A stretch of 64,000 nt of DNA from Thermus antranikianii DSM 12462. Its GTDB lineage: Bacteria; Deinococcota; Deinococci; Deinococcales; Thermaceae. Shown one piece after another: positions 1-11,366 of the stretch (its first letter is position 1; each line of letters begins with the position of its first letter). The notes beneath the pieces were generated by a model, which did no database searches, was not told where the DNA came from, and saw nothing but the letters and a program-made list of their open reading frames with translations. Location of the stretch: NCBI RefSeq assembly GCF_000423905.1, contig NZ_AUIW01000001.1, positions 276,906-340,905 on the forward strand, in the 5' to 3' direction. Made by a program: the position numbers and the translations under genes.

Positions 1-1
1 G

Positions 2-166
2 GTCTTCAACCTGGTGGAACAGGGCAGGCGCCACGACCCCGAGGGGAGATGGCTTCGGCGCTGGGCCCCGAAATACGCCTCCTACGAGCCCCAGGACCCC
101 GTGGTGGACCTGGAGCAGAGCAGGCGGCGCTACCTGGCCCTGGCCCAGGGCCTCGTGCGAGGGTAG
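2..166 (+). CDS. phr: Deoxyribodipyrimidine photolyase, C-terminal fragment (cut by window edge)
   Basis: The first 54 codons, open to the left edge, end in TAG at 164-166. They encode a peptide with QGRRHDPEGRWLRRWAP and then a YEPQDPVVDLE segment. This resembles the extreme C-terminus of class I CPD photolyases of Thermus, the FAD-binding domain end that follows the substrate pocket. The enzyme repairs UV cyclobutane dimers using light. In T. thermophilus phr lies directly upstream of CYP175A1, as here, which supports the call. No start, antenna domain or most of the FAD site is visible, so activity cannot be judged. Confidence 0.8.
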   Translation, partial: VFNLVEQGRRHDPEGRWLRRWAPKYASYEPQDPVVDLEQSRRRYLALAQGLVRG

Positions 167-206
167 CCTGGCCCACAGGGCCCTTCGCCCTGGAAGCCCT
201 GGGGGG

Positions 207-212
207 TATCCT
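207..212 (+). promoter_or_regulatory. -10 box for leaderless CYP175A1 transcript
   Basis: TATCCT lies 6 nt before the ATG at 219, the distance expected when transcription starts on or next to the start codon. No Shine-Dalgarno sequence precedes the ATG. No convincing -35 is visible, which would fit dependence on an activator, but that is inference. Confidence 0.5.
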
Positions 213-218
213 GGAACC

Positions 219-1382
219 ATGACGGCCACCCTGGACCTGAAAGCCGCTCTCCCCCAGCTCAGACGCCTGCGGGAAGCCCCCCTGGAGGTGCTCTTGGCCT
301 GGGGGAAGGGCCATGCCCGCCTCCGCCTGCCCGTACCCGGGATGCCCCTCTTCCTGGTCTTTGACCCCGAGGGGGTGGAGCGGGTCCTCCTGGGGGAGGA
401 GAACAAGGCCACCTTCCAGTACCGGGAGCTCTCCCGCCTCACGGGGCGGGGCCTCCTCACCGACTGGGGGGAAGGCTGGAAGAGGGCGCGCCGGGCCCTC
501 AAGGACCCCTTCCTTCCCCGGGCGGTGGCGGGGTACCGGAAGGCCTGGGAGGAGGAGGCCAGGGCCTTCTTCGGGGCCTGGAAGGAGGGGGAGCGGCGGG
601 ACCTGGACAAGGAGATGCTCCACCTGTCCCTCAGGCTCCTGGGGCAGGCCCTTTGGCAGCGTCCCCTCCCCGAGGCCCTGGCCGAGCGGGCCCTTTCCGC
701 CTTGGAAAGGATCATCGCCCGCACGCAAAACCCCCTGGCCCGGCTGGACCTCCTGGGGGAGTGGCGCTTCCAGAAGGACAAGGGGGCCCTGGAGAAGGAG
801 GCCGAGGCCCTCCTCCAGGTCCCCCCCCTCTCCGCCCTGCCCCGGCCAAGGGCCATGGCCGAGGCCAAGACCCTGCTGGTGGCCGGGCACGAGACCGTGG
901 CCAGCGCCCTCACCTGGAGCCTCTTCCTCCTCTCCCGCAGGCCGGACTGGCAGGGGTTGGTGGCCCAAAGCTTCCCCCACGCCTTGGCCGCCTTCCAGGA
1001 GGCCCTCAGGCTCTACCCCCCGGCCTGGATCCTCACCCGCAGGGCCGAGACCCCCCTGGACCTGGGGGGAGACCGGGTCCCCCGGGGGGCCACGGTGGTC
1101 CTCTCCCCCTACGTGACCCAGCGGCTCCACTTCCCCGAGGGGGAGGCCTTCCGGCCCGAGCGCTTCCTGGAGGAGAGGGGAACCCCGTCAGGGCGCTACT
1201 TCCCCTTCGGCCTGGGGAAAAGGCTCTGCCTGGGGCGGGACTTCGCCCTCTTGGAGGGGCCCATCGTGCTTCAGGCCTTCTTCCGGCGCTTCCGCCTCTC
1301 TCCCCTCCCCGAGCCCAAGGTGCACGCCGGGGTCACCCTCAGGCCCGAGGGGGGCCTTTGGGCCCCACTGGAGGCCGCATGA
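219..1382 (+). CDS. cyp175A1: Cytochrome P450 CYP175A1-type, beta-carotene 3-hydroxylase
   Basis: This 387-residue P450 is close in length and sequence to T. thermophilus CYP175A1 (about 389 residues), which hydroxylates the beta-ionone rings of beta-carotene to give zeaxanthin. Visible motifs are the I-helix AGHET (222-226), the K-helix EALR (261-264), and the heme-binding loop FPFGLGKRLCLG with the cysteine ligand at 337. There is no membrane anchor, as in other soluble thermophilic P450s. It follows phr and overlaps the lycopene cyclase gene by an ATGA, so the cyclised substrate is made by its operon neighbour. Ferredoxin and reductase partners are not in the window. Confidence 0.93.
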   Translation: MTATLDLKAALPQLRRLREAPLEVLLAWGKGHARLRLPVPGMPLFLVFDPEGVERVLLGEENKATFQYRELSRLTGRGLLTDWGEGWKRARRALKDPFLPRAVAGYRKAWEEEARAFFGAWKEGERRDLDKEMLHLSLRLLGQALWQRPLPEALAERALSALERIIARTQNPLARLDLLGEWRFQKDKGALEKEAEALLQVPPLSALPRPRAMAEAKTLLVAGHETVASALTWSLFLLSRRPDWQGLVAQSFPHALAAFQEALRLYPPAWILTRRAETPLDLGGDRVPRGATVVLSPYVTQRLHFPEGEAFRPERFLEERGTPSGRYFPFGLGKRLCLGRDFALLEGPIVLQAFFRRFRLSPLPEPKVHAGVTLRPEGGLWAPLEAA

Positions 1383-2080
1383 CCTACCTGGAGTTCCACC
1401 TGGTCTTCCTCCTGCCCCCCCTCTTCCTCCTCCTCCTCTGGGCCAGGCCCAGGCCCCCCAGGCTCTGGGCCTACCTCCTGATGCCCCTCATCGCCCTCCT
1501 CTACACCACCCCCTGGGACAACTACCTGGTGTGGAAGGGGGTCTGGGGCTACCCCGAGGGCCGGGTCCTCCTCCGCCTGGGCTATGTGCCCCTGGAGGAG
1601 TACCTCTTCTTCCTCCTGCAACCCCTCCTCACCGGGGCCTTCCTCCTGCGCCTGGCCCATAGGCCCCCGGCCCCGGGACCCGGCCTGGCCCGGGTGGTGG
1701 GGGGAGGGGTGTGGCTCCTCCTGGCCGCCCTGGGGGTGATGCTCCTGGCCCTGGGGGGGCCTTACCTCTACCTGGGCCTCATCCTGGCCTACTTCGCCCC
1801 GGTCTTCGTCCTGCAGTGGGCCTTCGGCGGCGACCTCCTTTGGGCCTGGCGGGGGCCTTTCCTCCTGGGGGTGAGCCTCCCCACCCTCTACCTTTGGGCC
1901 GCGGACTTCTGGGCCATCACCCGGGAGGGCATCTGGTGGATTGCCCCGGAGTACACCCTGGGCTATGGGGTGCTGGGACTACCTCTGGAGGAGATGGTGT
2001 TCTTCCTCTTCACCAACCTGGCGGTGGTCCAGGGACTGCTCCTGGCCTGGCATCCCGAGGCCCTGAGGCGCCTGCGATGA
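1379..2080 (+). CDS. crtY: Lycopene beta-cyclase, fused CrtYc-CrtYd type
   Basis: This 233-residue, strongly hydrophobic protein has two related halves. Each ends in a Pro-Leu-Glu-Glu motif: VPLEEYLFFLLQ in the first and LPLEEMVFFLFTN in the second. This is the hallmark of the CrtYcd heterodimeric cyclase family fused in one chain, with about six to seven membrane helices. It closes the ends of lycopene to form the beta rings of beta-carotene. The ATG at 1379 overlaps the P450 stop (ATGA), pointing to translational coupling. The open frame extends upstream inside the P450 gene, but that part is antisense-like GC-rich frame and not protein-like. Confidence 0.88.
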   Translation: MTYLEFHLVFLLPPLFLLLLWARPRPPRLWAYLLMPLIALLYTTPWDNYLVWKGVWGYPEGRVLLRLGYVPLEEYLFFLLQPLLTGAFLLRLAHRPPAPGPGLARVVGGGVWLLLAALGVMLLALGGPYLYLGLILAYFAPVFVLQWAFGGDLLWAWRGPFLLGVSLPTLYLWAADFWAITREGIWWIAPEYTLGYGVLGLPLEEMVFFLFTNLAVVQGLLLAWHPEALRRLR

Positions 2081-2745
2081 GGCTTTCCCCTGAGCGCCCC
2101 GCCGCCCGCCTCCTCAGGTTTTTTGTGGAGGGCCTCCTCCTCCTGAGCCTCAAAGGAAGCCTGCGGGGGGTTTACCTGCGGGGAGAGGTCCCCCCGGGAC
2201 CCCTGGTGCTGGCCATGAACCACCACGGGTTTTACGACGGCCACCTGGTGTGGTTCTTAGGCAAACTCCGGGGAAAGCCCGTGAGCCTCCTGGTGGCGGA
2301 GGAGAACCTGAAGGCCTTTCCCGTGCTGGCCCTGGCGGGGGCCCTCGAGGCCCCCCGGGTACGGGAGGCCCTGAGGCGGCTTGGACGGGGGGAGTGGGTG
2401 GCGGTGTTTCCCGAGGGGGAGATGCGCTACCCAGGCCCCTTGGGCCCCCTGCGCCCCGGGGCGAGGTGGCTGGCCGAGCGGGCAAGGGTCCCCCTCCTCC
2501 CCGTGGCCTGCCGGGTGGTCCTGAGGGGGTTTGAACACCCCGAGGCCTTCCTCTGGGCAGGAAGGCCCCTGTCCCCCGGGGAGGACCTAGGGGAGGCCCT
2601 GGGAGGGCTTCTGGCCCGGCTGGACGCCCTCCTGGCCCAGACCCACCCCCGGGAGGTCCCCGAGGGGTTCCGGGAGGTCCTCAAGGGGCGGCGGAGCCTG
2701 GAGGAGCGGGTGCGCCCTCTGGTGGAAGCCCTGAGGCGGGTATGA
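2077..2745 (+). CDS. PlsC-type 1-acyltransferase, probable carotenoid glucoside acyltransferase
   Basis: This 222-residue protein has the PlsC/LPLAT motifs: HX4D within NHHGFYD (catalytic His49 and Asp54) and FPEG at 111-114. A hydrophobic stretch near residues 13-25 would place it at the membrane. It overlaps crtY by four bases and is followed, again with an ATGA overlap, by a glycosyltransferase. Thermus makes thermozeaxanthins, zeaxanthin glucosides esterified with branched fatty acids. Sitting between the ring-modifying enzymes and the glycosyltransferase, this protein most likely adds the fatty acyl chain. That substrate is inferred from context; the acyltransferase fold is seen in the sequence. 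Confidence 0.75.
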   Translation: MRLSPERPAARLLRFFVEGLLLLSLKGSLRGVYLRGEVPPGPLVLAMNHHGFYDGHLVWFLGKLRGKPVSLLVAEENLKAFPVLALAGALEAPRVREALRRLGRGEWVAVFPEGEMRYPGPLGPLRPGARWLAERARVPLLPVACRVVLRGFEHPEAFLWAGRPLSPGEDLGEALGGLLARLDALLAQTHPREVPEGFREVLKGRRSLEERVRPLVEALRRV

Positions 2746-3770
2746 CCGGGGACTTCTTCTTCGGCGTCCTCCTCTTCCTCCTCCTGCGGTGGTTCACCCT
2801 CCTCTACAACCTTCTCCGCTTCCCCCAGCTCCTGCCCGCCCCCACCCCCCCTGGGGCCAGGGTCTCCATCCTGGTGCCCGCCCGCAACGAGGCGGAAAAC
2901 CTAAGGCGCACCCTTCCCTCCCTCCTCCGCCAGGGGGCCCTGGAGGTCCTGGTCCTGGACGACGGCTCCCAGGACGGCACCGCCCAGGTGGCCGAGGCCG
3001 TGGCCGGGGGGCACCCGGGCTTCCGCCTCCTCCGGGGCCGCCCCCTCCCCCCGGGCTGGAGGGGGAAGAACTGGGCCTGCTGGCAGCTGGCCCAGGAGGC
3101 CAAAGGGGAGGTCCTGGTCTTCACCGACGCCGACGTGTACTGGCAGGAGGGGGCCCTGGGGGGATTGCTGGCGGCCTTGGAGGGAAAGGAACTGGTCTCC
3201 GCCCTCCCGCGGCAAGAGCCGGGCAAGGACCTGGGCACGGCCGGGGTGGTGCCCTTCGTCATGGGGGGACTCTTCTCCTTCCTGCCCCATCCCCTTCTGG
3301 AAGCCCTGCGGGTGGCCAACGGCCAGGTGCTGGCCTTTTCCCGGGAGGCCTACTTCCGCCTAGGGGGGCACCGGGCGGTGCGGGAGGAGATCCTGGAGGA
3401 CGTGGCCCTGGCCCGGAAGGTCCCAGGCTACCGCCTGGTCCTGGGCACCCGCCTCTTCCGGGTGCGGATGTACCCCAGCTACCCCGAGGCCGTGGCCGGG
3501 TTCGGCAAAAACTTCCTGGAAATCCACCTGAAAAACCCTGCCGTCCTCCTGGGCTCCGCCTTCTACCACCTGGCCCTCTACACCCTGCCCTGGGCCTTTG
3601 GCCGGCCGGAGCTGGGGCTTTTGGGCCTGGGGGAGCGCCTCCTGGTGCAGGTGGCCCTGGGGGGTCCTGCGTGGCCCGCCCTCCTCACCCCCCTGGCCCC
3701 CCTTCTCCTCTTGCCCGTCTACCTGCGGGCCCTTTTGCCCGGCAAGCGCTGGAAGGGCCGGGTGCTCTAG
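2742..3770 (+). CDS. Family 2 glycosyltransferase, probable carotenoid glucosyltransferase
   Basis: This 342-residue GT-A enzyme begins with a hydrophobic segment. It then has the nucleotide-sugar motif VSILVPARNEAENL (about 41-54), the acidic DDGSQDGTA, a DAD metal-binding motif near residue 128, and hydrophobic segments near the C-terminus that suggest membrane anchoring. Layout and context resemble the CruC/CrtQ-like transferases that glycosylate carotenoids in bacteria lacking CrtX. It probably attaches glucose to hydroxylated beta-carotene for thermozeaxanthin synthesis. The ATGA overlap with the acyltransferase gene suggests balanced expression. Sugar donor and acceptor are inferred. 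Confidence 0.75.
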   Translation: MTGDFFFGVLLFLLLRWFTLLYNLLRFPQLLPAPTPPGARVSILVPARNEAENLRRTLPSLLRQGALEVLVLDDGSQDGTAQVAEAVAGGHPGFRLLRGRPLPPGWRGKNWACWQLAQEAKGEVLVFTDADVYWQEGALGGLLAALEGKELVSALPRQEPGKDLGTAGVVPFVMGGLFSFLPHPLLEALRVANGQVLAFSREAYFRLGGHRAVREEILEDVALARKVPGYRLVLGTRLFRVRMYPSYPEAVAGFGKNFLEIHLKNPAVLLGSAFYHLALYTLPWAFGRPELGLLGLGERLLVQVALGGPAWPALLTPLAPLLLLPVYLRALLPGKRWKGRVL

Positions 3771-3794
3771 GCCCGTGTGTGGGCCACGCTCAAC

Positions 3795-3821
3795 TTGCAA
3801 AGGACCCAAGCCCGGTAAACT
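3795..3821 (+). promoter_or_regulatory. Promoter for leaderless crtI
   Basis: TTGCAA at 3795-3800 and TAAACT at 3816-3821 are separated by 15 nt. The ATG at 3828 follows after 6 nt, so the transcript is probably leaderless. The spacer is short, so the -35 assignment is weaker than the -10. It would let the desaturase-idi pair be expressed apart from the four genes upstream. Confidence 0.45.
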
Positions 3822-3827
3822 TCTCCC

Positions 3828-7332
<3,505 letters not shown>

Positions 7333-7338
7333 GACCCC

Positions 7339-7344
7339 ATGGTA
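7339..7344 (-). promoter_or_regulatory. -10 box for leaderless DUF523-DUF1722 gene
   Basis: On the minus strand TACCAT is followed 6 nt later by the ATG at 7332. The divergent DUF72 gene has its own -10 at 7392-7397, so the 71-bp intergenic region holds both promoters. Confidence 0.45.
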
Positions 7345-7391
7345 CAGGGTGGGGGAAGGGAGGCGGCCCAAGAGGGACCCCAGGGAAGCCG

Positions 7392-7397
7392 TAGAAT
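7392..7397 (+). promoter_or_regulatory. -10 box for leaderless DUF72 gene
   Basis: TAGAAT is followed after 6 nt by the GTG start at 7404. There is no Shine-Dalgarno sequence at a useful distance, so this supports the GTG as start. Confidence 0.5.
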
Positions 7398-7403
7398 GGA
7401 GGG

Positions 7404-8318
7404 GTGGCGGAAGTCCGCGTGGGCACGGCAAGCTGGACCGACCCCACCCTCCTCGCCTCCGGCTGGTACCCCCCCGAGGCGAGAAATGACCCAGAAAAGC
7501 GCCTCCGCCACTACGCCCGTTTCTTTGACACCGTGGAGGTGGACAGCACCTTCTACGCCCTGCCCCGCCTCGAGGTGGTGCGGAAGTGGGCGGAGAGGAC
7601 CCCCGAGGGCTTCCTTATCCACGTCAAGGCCTTCTCCGCCTTCACCGGCCACGGCCTCGAGGCGAACGCCCTCCCCAAGGACCTCCGATCCCTTCTTCCC
7701 CGGCAAGAAGGCCACCTGGCCCAGCGGGAGGTTCCCAAGGAAGTGGTGGAGGAAGCCTGGAACCGCTTTTTCGCCGCTATACAGCCTCTCAGGGAAGCGC
7801 ACAAACTGGGTTACCTGCATTTCGGCCTCCCTCCCTGGACCGAACCCAAGCCCCGAAGCTTTCGCTACCTGGAGCGCCTGGCGGAGAGGACCCAGGGCTA
7901 CTGGGTGGCGGTGGAGTTTCGCAACCCCAAGTGGTATGTGGCCTGGGGATTCGTGCGCAGGGAGCTGGAACGACTTGGCCTCATCCACGTGAGCGTGGAT
8001 GCCCCACTCCATCCCGAGGCCCCACCCCGGGTCCTGGAACCCACCCACCCCGTGGCGGTGCTTCGATGCCACGGAAGAAACGCAGAGTCCTGGAAAGGCC
8101 CTCACCAAAAGCCCTACGAGCGCTTCAACTGGCGTTACTCAGAGGAGGAGCTTCAAGACCTGGCCCAGGCCACCCAGGCCCTGGCGGAACGGGCGGAGCA
8201 GGTCTTTGTAATCTTCAACAACAACTACGGCACCCAGGGGGTGGAGGCAGCCCTCGGGCTTAAGCGGCTCCTAGGGCTTGGACCCCCACCTTGGGCAGGG
8301 GAAGCGTCTCTTCTTTAG
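7404..8318 (+). CDS. DUF72 (YecE-like) family protein
   Basis: This 304-residue TIM-barrel-like DUF72 protein has the family pattern VGTASWTDP near the N-terminus, FDTVEVDSTFYALP (about 40-53) and VEFRNPKWY around residue 170. Near the C-terminus FVIFNNNYGTQGVEAA matches the family's usual FNNHYRGQA-type motif. The molecular function of DUF72 proteins is not established. The start is GTG, chosen because it sits 6 nt after a -10 box and begins the conserved domain directly. It diverges from the DUF523 gene and ends just before the mntR-like regulator. Confidence 0.85.
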   Translation: MAEVRVGTASWTDPTLLASGWYPPEARNDPEKRLRHYARFFDTVEVDSTFYALPRLEVVRKWAERTPEGFLIHVKAFSAFTGHGLEANALPKDLRSLLPRQEGHLAQREVPKEVVEEAWNRFFAAIQPLREAHKLGYLHFGLPPWTEPKPRSFRYLERLAERTQGYWVAVEFRNPKWYVAWGFVRRELERLGLIHVSVDAPLHPEAPPRVLEPTHPVAVLRCHGRNAESWKGPHQKPYERFNWRYSEEELQDLAQATQALAERAEQVFVIFNNNYGTQGVEAALGLKRLLGLGPPPWAGEASLL

Positions 8319-8327
8319 CGGGCGTGC

Positions 8328-8333
8328 TACCTT
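8328..8333 (+). promoter_or_regulatory. Possible -10 box for mntR-like gene
   Basis: TACCTT lies 7 nt before the ATG at 8341. The intervening bases GAAGGGG touch the ATG and are too close to act as a normal ribosome site, so leaderless initiation is likely. Confidence 0.35.
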
Positions 8334-8340
8334 GAAGGGG

Positions 8341-9012
8341 ATGGCCCGTCCCCCTCTCTCCGAGGCCCAGGAGGACTACCTCAAACACCTCCTCCTCCTG
8401 GAAACCGAGGGGCAAAACCCCGTCCCCACCCAGGCCCTTTCCGAGCGGCTAGGGGTGAAACCCCCTTCGGTAACGGAGATGCTCAAAAAGCTCTCCGCCC
8501 TAGGCCTGGTGGAGCACGCCCCCTACCGGGGGGCCCGGCTCACCGAGGCCGGCCGCCGCATCGCCCTGGAGGTCCTGAGGCACCACCGGCTCCTCGAGGC
8601 CTACCTGCACCAGGCCCTCGGCTACGGTTGGGAAGAGGTCCACCAGGAGGCGGAACGGCTAGAGCACGTGATCAGCGAGGCCTTTGAGGAAAGGATCGCC
8701 GAGTTGTTAGGCCACCCTCCCTTTGACCCCCACGGGGACCCCATCCCCACCAAGGACCTGGCCCTGCCGGAAGCCCCAGCCCTCCCCCTCTCCCAGGCCC
8801 CCTTGGGGAAGGCCCGGGTGGTGCGGGCCCTGGCCCAGGACCGGGGCACCCTCAACCTCCTGGCCAAGCTGGGCCTGGTTCCTGGAAAGGTCCTTAGGGT
8901 GGTGGAGAAAGGTGACGGGGTGGGCATCGAAATGGCAGGGGAGGTATTGCGCCTTCCCGAGGAGCTGGCCCAGGCCGTTGGGGTAGAGGCCCTTCAAGAA
9001 AGGGCCCCGTAA
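8341..9012 (+). CDS. mntR: DtxR/MntR-family metal-dependent transcriptional regulator
   Basis: This 223-residue protein has an N-terminal winged helix with RLGVKPPSVTEMLKKLSALG as recognition region. A dimerisation and metal-binding domain follows, with LRHHRLLEAYL and AERLEHVISE (His and Glu ligands). A C-terminal FeoA/SH3-like domain follows from about residue 150. These are the three domains of long DtxR-type proteins, which repress metal uptake genes on binding Mn2+ or Fe2+. No metal transporter adjoins it here, so the regulon is unseen and the Mn-versus-Fe choice is open. The ATG at 8341 starts the conserved domain. It ends tail to tail with the serine hydrolase gene, overlapping by 19 bp. 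Confidence 0.82.
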   Translation: MARPPLSEAQEDYLKHLLLLETEGQNPVPTQALSERLGVKPPSVTEMLKKLSALGLVEHAPYRGARLTEAGRRIALEVLRHHRLLEAYLHQALGYGWEEVHQEAERLEHVISEAFEERIAELLGHPPFDPHGDPIPTKDLALPEAPALPLSQAPLGKARVVRALAQDRGTLNLLAKLGLVPGKVLRVVEKGDGVGIEMAGEVLRLPEELAQAVGVEALQERAP

Positions 9013-10160
9013 ACCAGGGTGCGGAAGGCCAGGCCAAACCGCTGCCCAAGCCGCGAGTGAAGGACCTTTTCCGGCTCCAGCACGGAAAGGAGATTGGGGG
9101 CCTGGGTGAAAAGCAAGGCGCTCAGTTCCAGGGCGGGATCCACCAGGAAATACGTGCCGGCAAACCCCCACCAGTAGAAGTCCCCGGGGCTTCCCGGCGC
9201 CAGACCCCCAGGGCCCAAACGCACCGCCACCCCCAGGCCAAAGCCGTAACCCGGGCCTGGGGTGTACTCCAAGCCCCGCCGCAACCCGGCCTCGTAAAGG
9301 GGACCCAGGTGGTCCTGGGTCATGAGGCGGCACAGGCTCGGGTGCAACACACCCCGGCCCGTGCGCAGGGCCTCCAGGAACCGCAGGTAGTCCCAGGCCG
9401 TGCTCACCCCACCCAGGCCCCCCGCATACCGGGGAGGCTCCGCCTCCACGGGGATCAGGCGGATGGACCTGCCCGTTTCCGGGTCTTGGGGGAAGGGCTT
9501 TGCCAAACGGGTGGGATCCTTGGCCAGAAAACCCGAGTCCCGCATCCCCAAGGGGGCGAACACCCGTTCCCCCAAGAGCTCCGCCAGGCTTCTCCCCGAA
9601 AGCACCTCCAAAAGATGCCCAAGCACATCGGTGGAAAACCCGTACTCAAAGGCCTCTCCCGGCTGAAAGCGCAGGGGCAAAGCGGCCAGGCGCCCAAGAA
9701 ACTCCTCCCGGGAAAGGTCAAACCGGTCCACCCCCGCCTCCAGGTAGAGCCGCTTCACCGGGGAGCGGAAGAAGACCCCATAGGTAAAGCCCGCCGTGTG
9801 CCGCAGGAGGTCGTAGACGGTGAGGGGCCGCCTCAGGGGCTCGAGGGCCACCTCTTCCCCCACTTCCCGCCCCACCTTCACCCCGGCGAACCCCGGCAGG
9901 TACTTTTCCACAGGGTCCAGGAGGGAAAGGCTGCCCTCCTCCACGAAGGTAAGGGCTAGGGCGGAAACCCAGGGCTTGGTCATGGAGTAGATGCGGAAAA
10001 GAGCGTCTTCCCGCATGGGAAGAGCCGTTTCCGGATCCAAATACCCCCCCACTCCCTGGTAGACCACCTCTCCCCCCCGGGCCACCAGGGCCACGTACCC
10101 GGGAAGAAGGCCCTCAGCCACCTGCCTCTTCAAAAAATCCTCCAGCCGGGAAAAATCCAT
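8994..10160 (-). CDS. Beta-lactamase-family serine hydrolase (EstB/class C-like)
   Basis: This 388-residue protein belongs to the penicillin-binding-like serine hydrolases (PF00144). The nucleophile motif SxxK is SMTK at 59-62, in the context FRIYSMTKPW. A Tyr motif occurs in YGFSTDVLGHL, and FYWWGFAGTYF near the C-terminus replaces the KTG box. No signal peptide is seen, so it is probably cytoplasmic and more likely an esterase than a cell-wall or antibiotic enzyme. A 7-bp hairpin (10161-10178) directly abuts the start codon. It lies downstream of the SDR gene on the same strand and may share its transcript. Confidence 0.78.
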   Translation of the reverse strand: MDFSRLEDFLKRQVAEGLLPGYVALVARGGEVVYQGVGGYLDPETALPMREDALFRIYSMTKPWVSALALTFVEEGSLSLLDPVEKYLPGFAGVKVGREVGEEVALEPLRRPLTVYDLLRHTAGFTYGVFFRSPVKRLYLEAGVDRFDLSREEFLGRLAALPLRFQPGEAFEYGFSTDVLGHLLEVLSGRSLAELLGERVFAPLGMRDSGFLAKDPTRLAKPFPQDPETGRSIRLIPVEAEPPRYAGGLGGVSTAWDYLRFLEALRTGRGVLHPSLCRLMTQDHLGPLYEAGLRRGLEYTPGPGYGFGLGVAVRLGPGGLAPGSPGDFYWWGFAGTYFLVDPALELSALLFTQAPNLLSVLEPEKVLHSRLGQRFGLAFRTLVYGALS

Positions 10161-10178
10161 GGTTCCCCCCTGGGAACC
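10161..10178 (-). repeat. Perfect 7-bp inverted repeat abutting the hydrolase start codon
   Basis: GGTTCCC and GGGAACC are separated by 4 nt, and the hairpin ends at the base just before the ATG on the minus strand. It could limit translation or mark an operator. No T-run follows on the minus strand, so it is not a terminator. Confidence 0.45.
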
Positions 10179-10192
10179 TAGCCTCCCTACCC

Positions 10193-10930
10193 TCAGGCAG
10201 GAGCAGCCCCCACCGTCCTACCCCCGTCCACGAAGAGGACCTGGCCGGTGATGAAGCTGGACTCATCCGAAACCAGGAAAAGAGCAGCGTAGGCCACCTC
10301 TATGGGCTGGCCGACGCGGCCCAAGGGCGTGGCGGCGATGGCCTTCTCCCGCACCTTCTCCGGCACCTTGGCCGTCATCCGGGTCTCGATAAACCCCGGG
10401 GCCAGGGCGTTCACCCGGATCCCGTACCGCCCCAGCTCCAGGGCCAGGGTGCGGGTAAGCCCCACCACCCCCGCCTTGGAAGCCGCATAGTTGGCCTGCC
10501 CCAGGTTACCCAGGTACACCCGGGAACTGGTGAGCACAATGGAACCAGGGTTCCGCTCCCGCATGGCCTCAGAAGCCGCCCTGGCCACCAGAAAGCTCCC
10601 CGTAAGGTTCACCCTCAACACCGCCTCCCAGTCCTCCAGGGGCATCTTCCAGTGGAAGTTGTCCCGGGTGATGCCGGCATAGTGCACCACCCCGTCCAGG
10701 CGGCCCATGGCCTGAAGGGCCTCCCGGAAACCCCTCTCCACGGAAAGCGGATCGGCCACGTCCATGGGAAGGGCCAAGGCCCCCGTGGCCGCCGCCGCCT
10801 CCCTTAGGGGCTCCTCCTCCAGATCGCAGGCCACCAGCCTGGCCCCCTCCCGGGCAAACAGCTCCAAGGTAGCCCGCCCAATCCCGTGGGCCGCCCCCGT
10901 GATCAGCACCACCTTGTCCTTTAGCCGCAT
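10193..10930 (-). CDS. fabG: Short-chain dehydrogenase/reductase, FabG-like
   Basis: This classical SDR of 245 residues has the cofactor motif TGAAHGIG (11-18), an NNAG-equivalent HYAGI (83-87), and the catalytic Ser135/136, Tyr148 and Lys152 (YAASK). D35 after the second strand hints at NAD(H) rather than NADP(H) use. It resembles 3-oxoacyl-ACP reductases and hydroxyacyl-CoA dehydrogenases. The upstream operator matches the site of PfmR, the T. thermophilus TetR-type repressor of fatty-acid and phenylacetate genes. A role in fatty-acid turnover is therefore more likely than core fatty-acid synthesis. A GGGAGGTGG Shine-Dalgarno region precedes the ATG. Confidence 0.85.
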   Translation of the reverse strand: MRLKDKVVLITGAAHGIGRATLELFAREGARLVACDLEEEPLREAAAATGALALPMDVADPLSVERGFREALQAMGRLDGVVHYAGITRDNFHWKMPLEDWEAVLRVNLTGSFLVARAASEAMRERNPGSIVLTSSRVYLGNLGQANYAASKAGVVGLTRTLALELGRYGIRVNALAPGFIETRMTAKVPEKVREKAIAATPLGRVGQPIEVAYAALFLVSDESSFITGQVLFVDGGRTVGAAPA

Positions 10931-10951
10931 CCACCACCTCCCGTGTTTGGC

Positions 10952-10967
10952 GACCGAACGGTCGGTA
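10952..10967 (-). promoter_or_regulatory. TetR-type operator matching the PfmR consensus
   Basis: Read on the minus strand this is TACCGACCGTTCGGTC. It fits in every fixed position the consensus I recall for T. thermophilus PfmR, TACCGACCGNTNGGTN. It lies 22 bp upstream of the SDR start, where a bound repressor would block transcription. The assignment depends on a recalled consensus; the near-palindrome itself is seen directly. Confidence 0.65.
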
Positions 10968-11054
10968 AGTTCACCCTACCCCGTGGCGGGCCTTCCCGTC
11001 AAGGGCCAGCTAGCTCCCACCGCGACCCTCCCACGCCCCATACGGGGCTCCTGC

Positions 11055-11366
11055 CTACAGCCGCCAGGCGTAGTAGGGGGTTTCCACAAAGGCCGGAGGC
11101 CCTCCCAGATACACCCTGAGCCCCGGAAGGATCAGGGTCTCCCCCTCCCACTCAAAGGCCAGGGGATCCACCGCCAAAGGGTAGTGAAGAACCCCTTCCC
11201 GGGGCAGGCCAAGCCGTAAGCGCTCGGGCAGGGAAAGCTTACCCACCAGGAGGTAACGGGCCCTCTTGGGCCCGGACTCCGTGTAAAAGGCCACCTCCTC
11301 CCCAAGGTCCAAGAGGAAAGCCCGGCCCCGGATGTAGAGCCTAGCCCTATCCGTCCAGGTAGACAT
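11055..11366 (-). CDS. Small protein of unknown function, downstream of btuD
   Basis: This 103-residue soluble protein has no motif I recognise. It starts at an ATG inside the end of btuD (20-bp overlap), preceded by GGGAGG at the right distance for ribosome binding, and continues the riboswitch-controlled operon. It is rich in Leu, Arg, Pro and Gly, with no signal peptide, membrane helix or metal cluster. A small accessory role in B12 uptake or salvage is possible from position only. Confidence 0.6.
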   Translation of the reverse strand: MSTWTDRARLYIRGRAFLLDLGEEVAFYTESGPKRARYLLVGKLSLPERLRLGLPREGVLHYPLAVDPLAFEWEGETLILPGLRVYLGGPPAFVETPYYAWRL

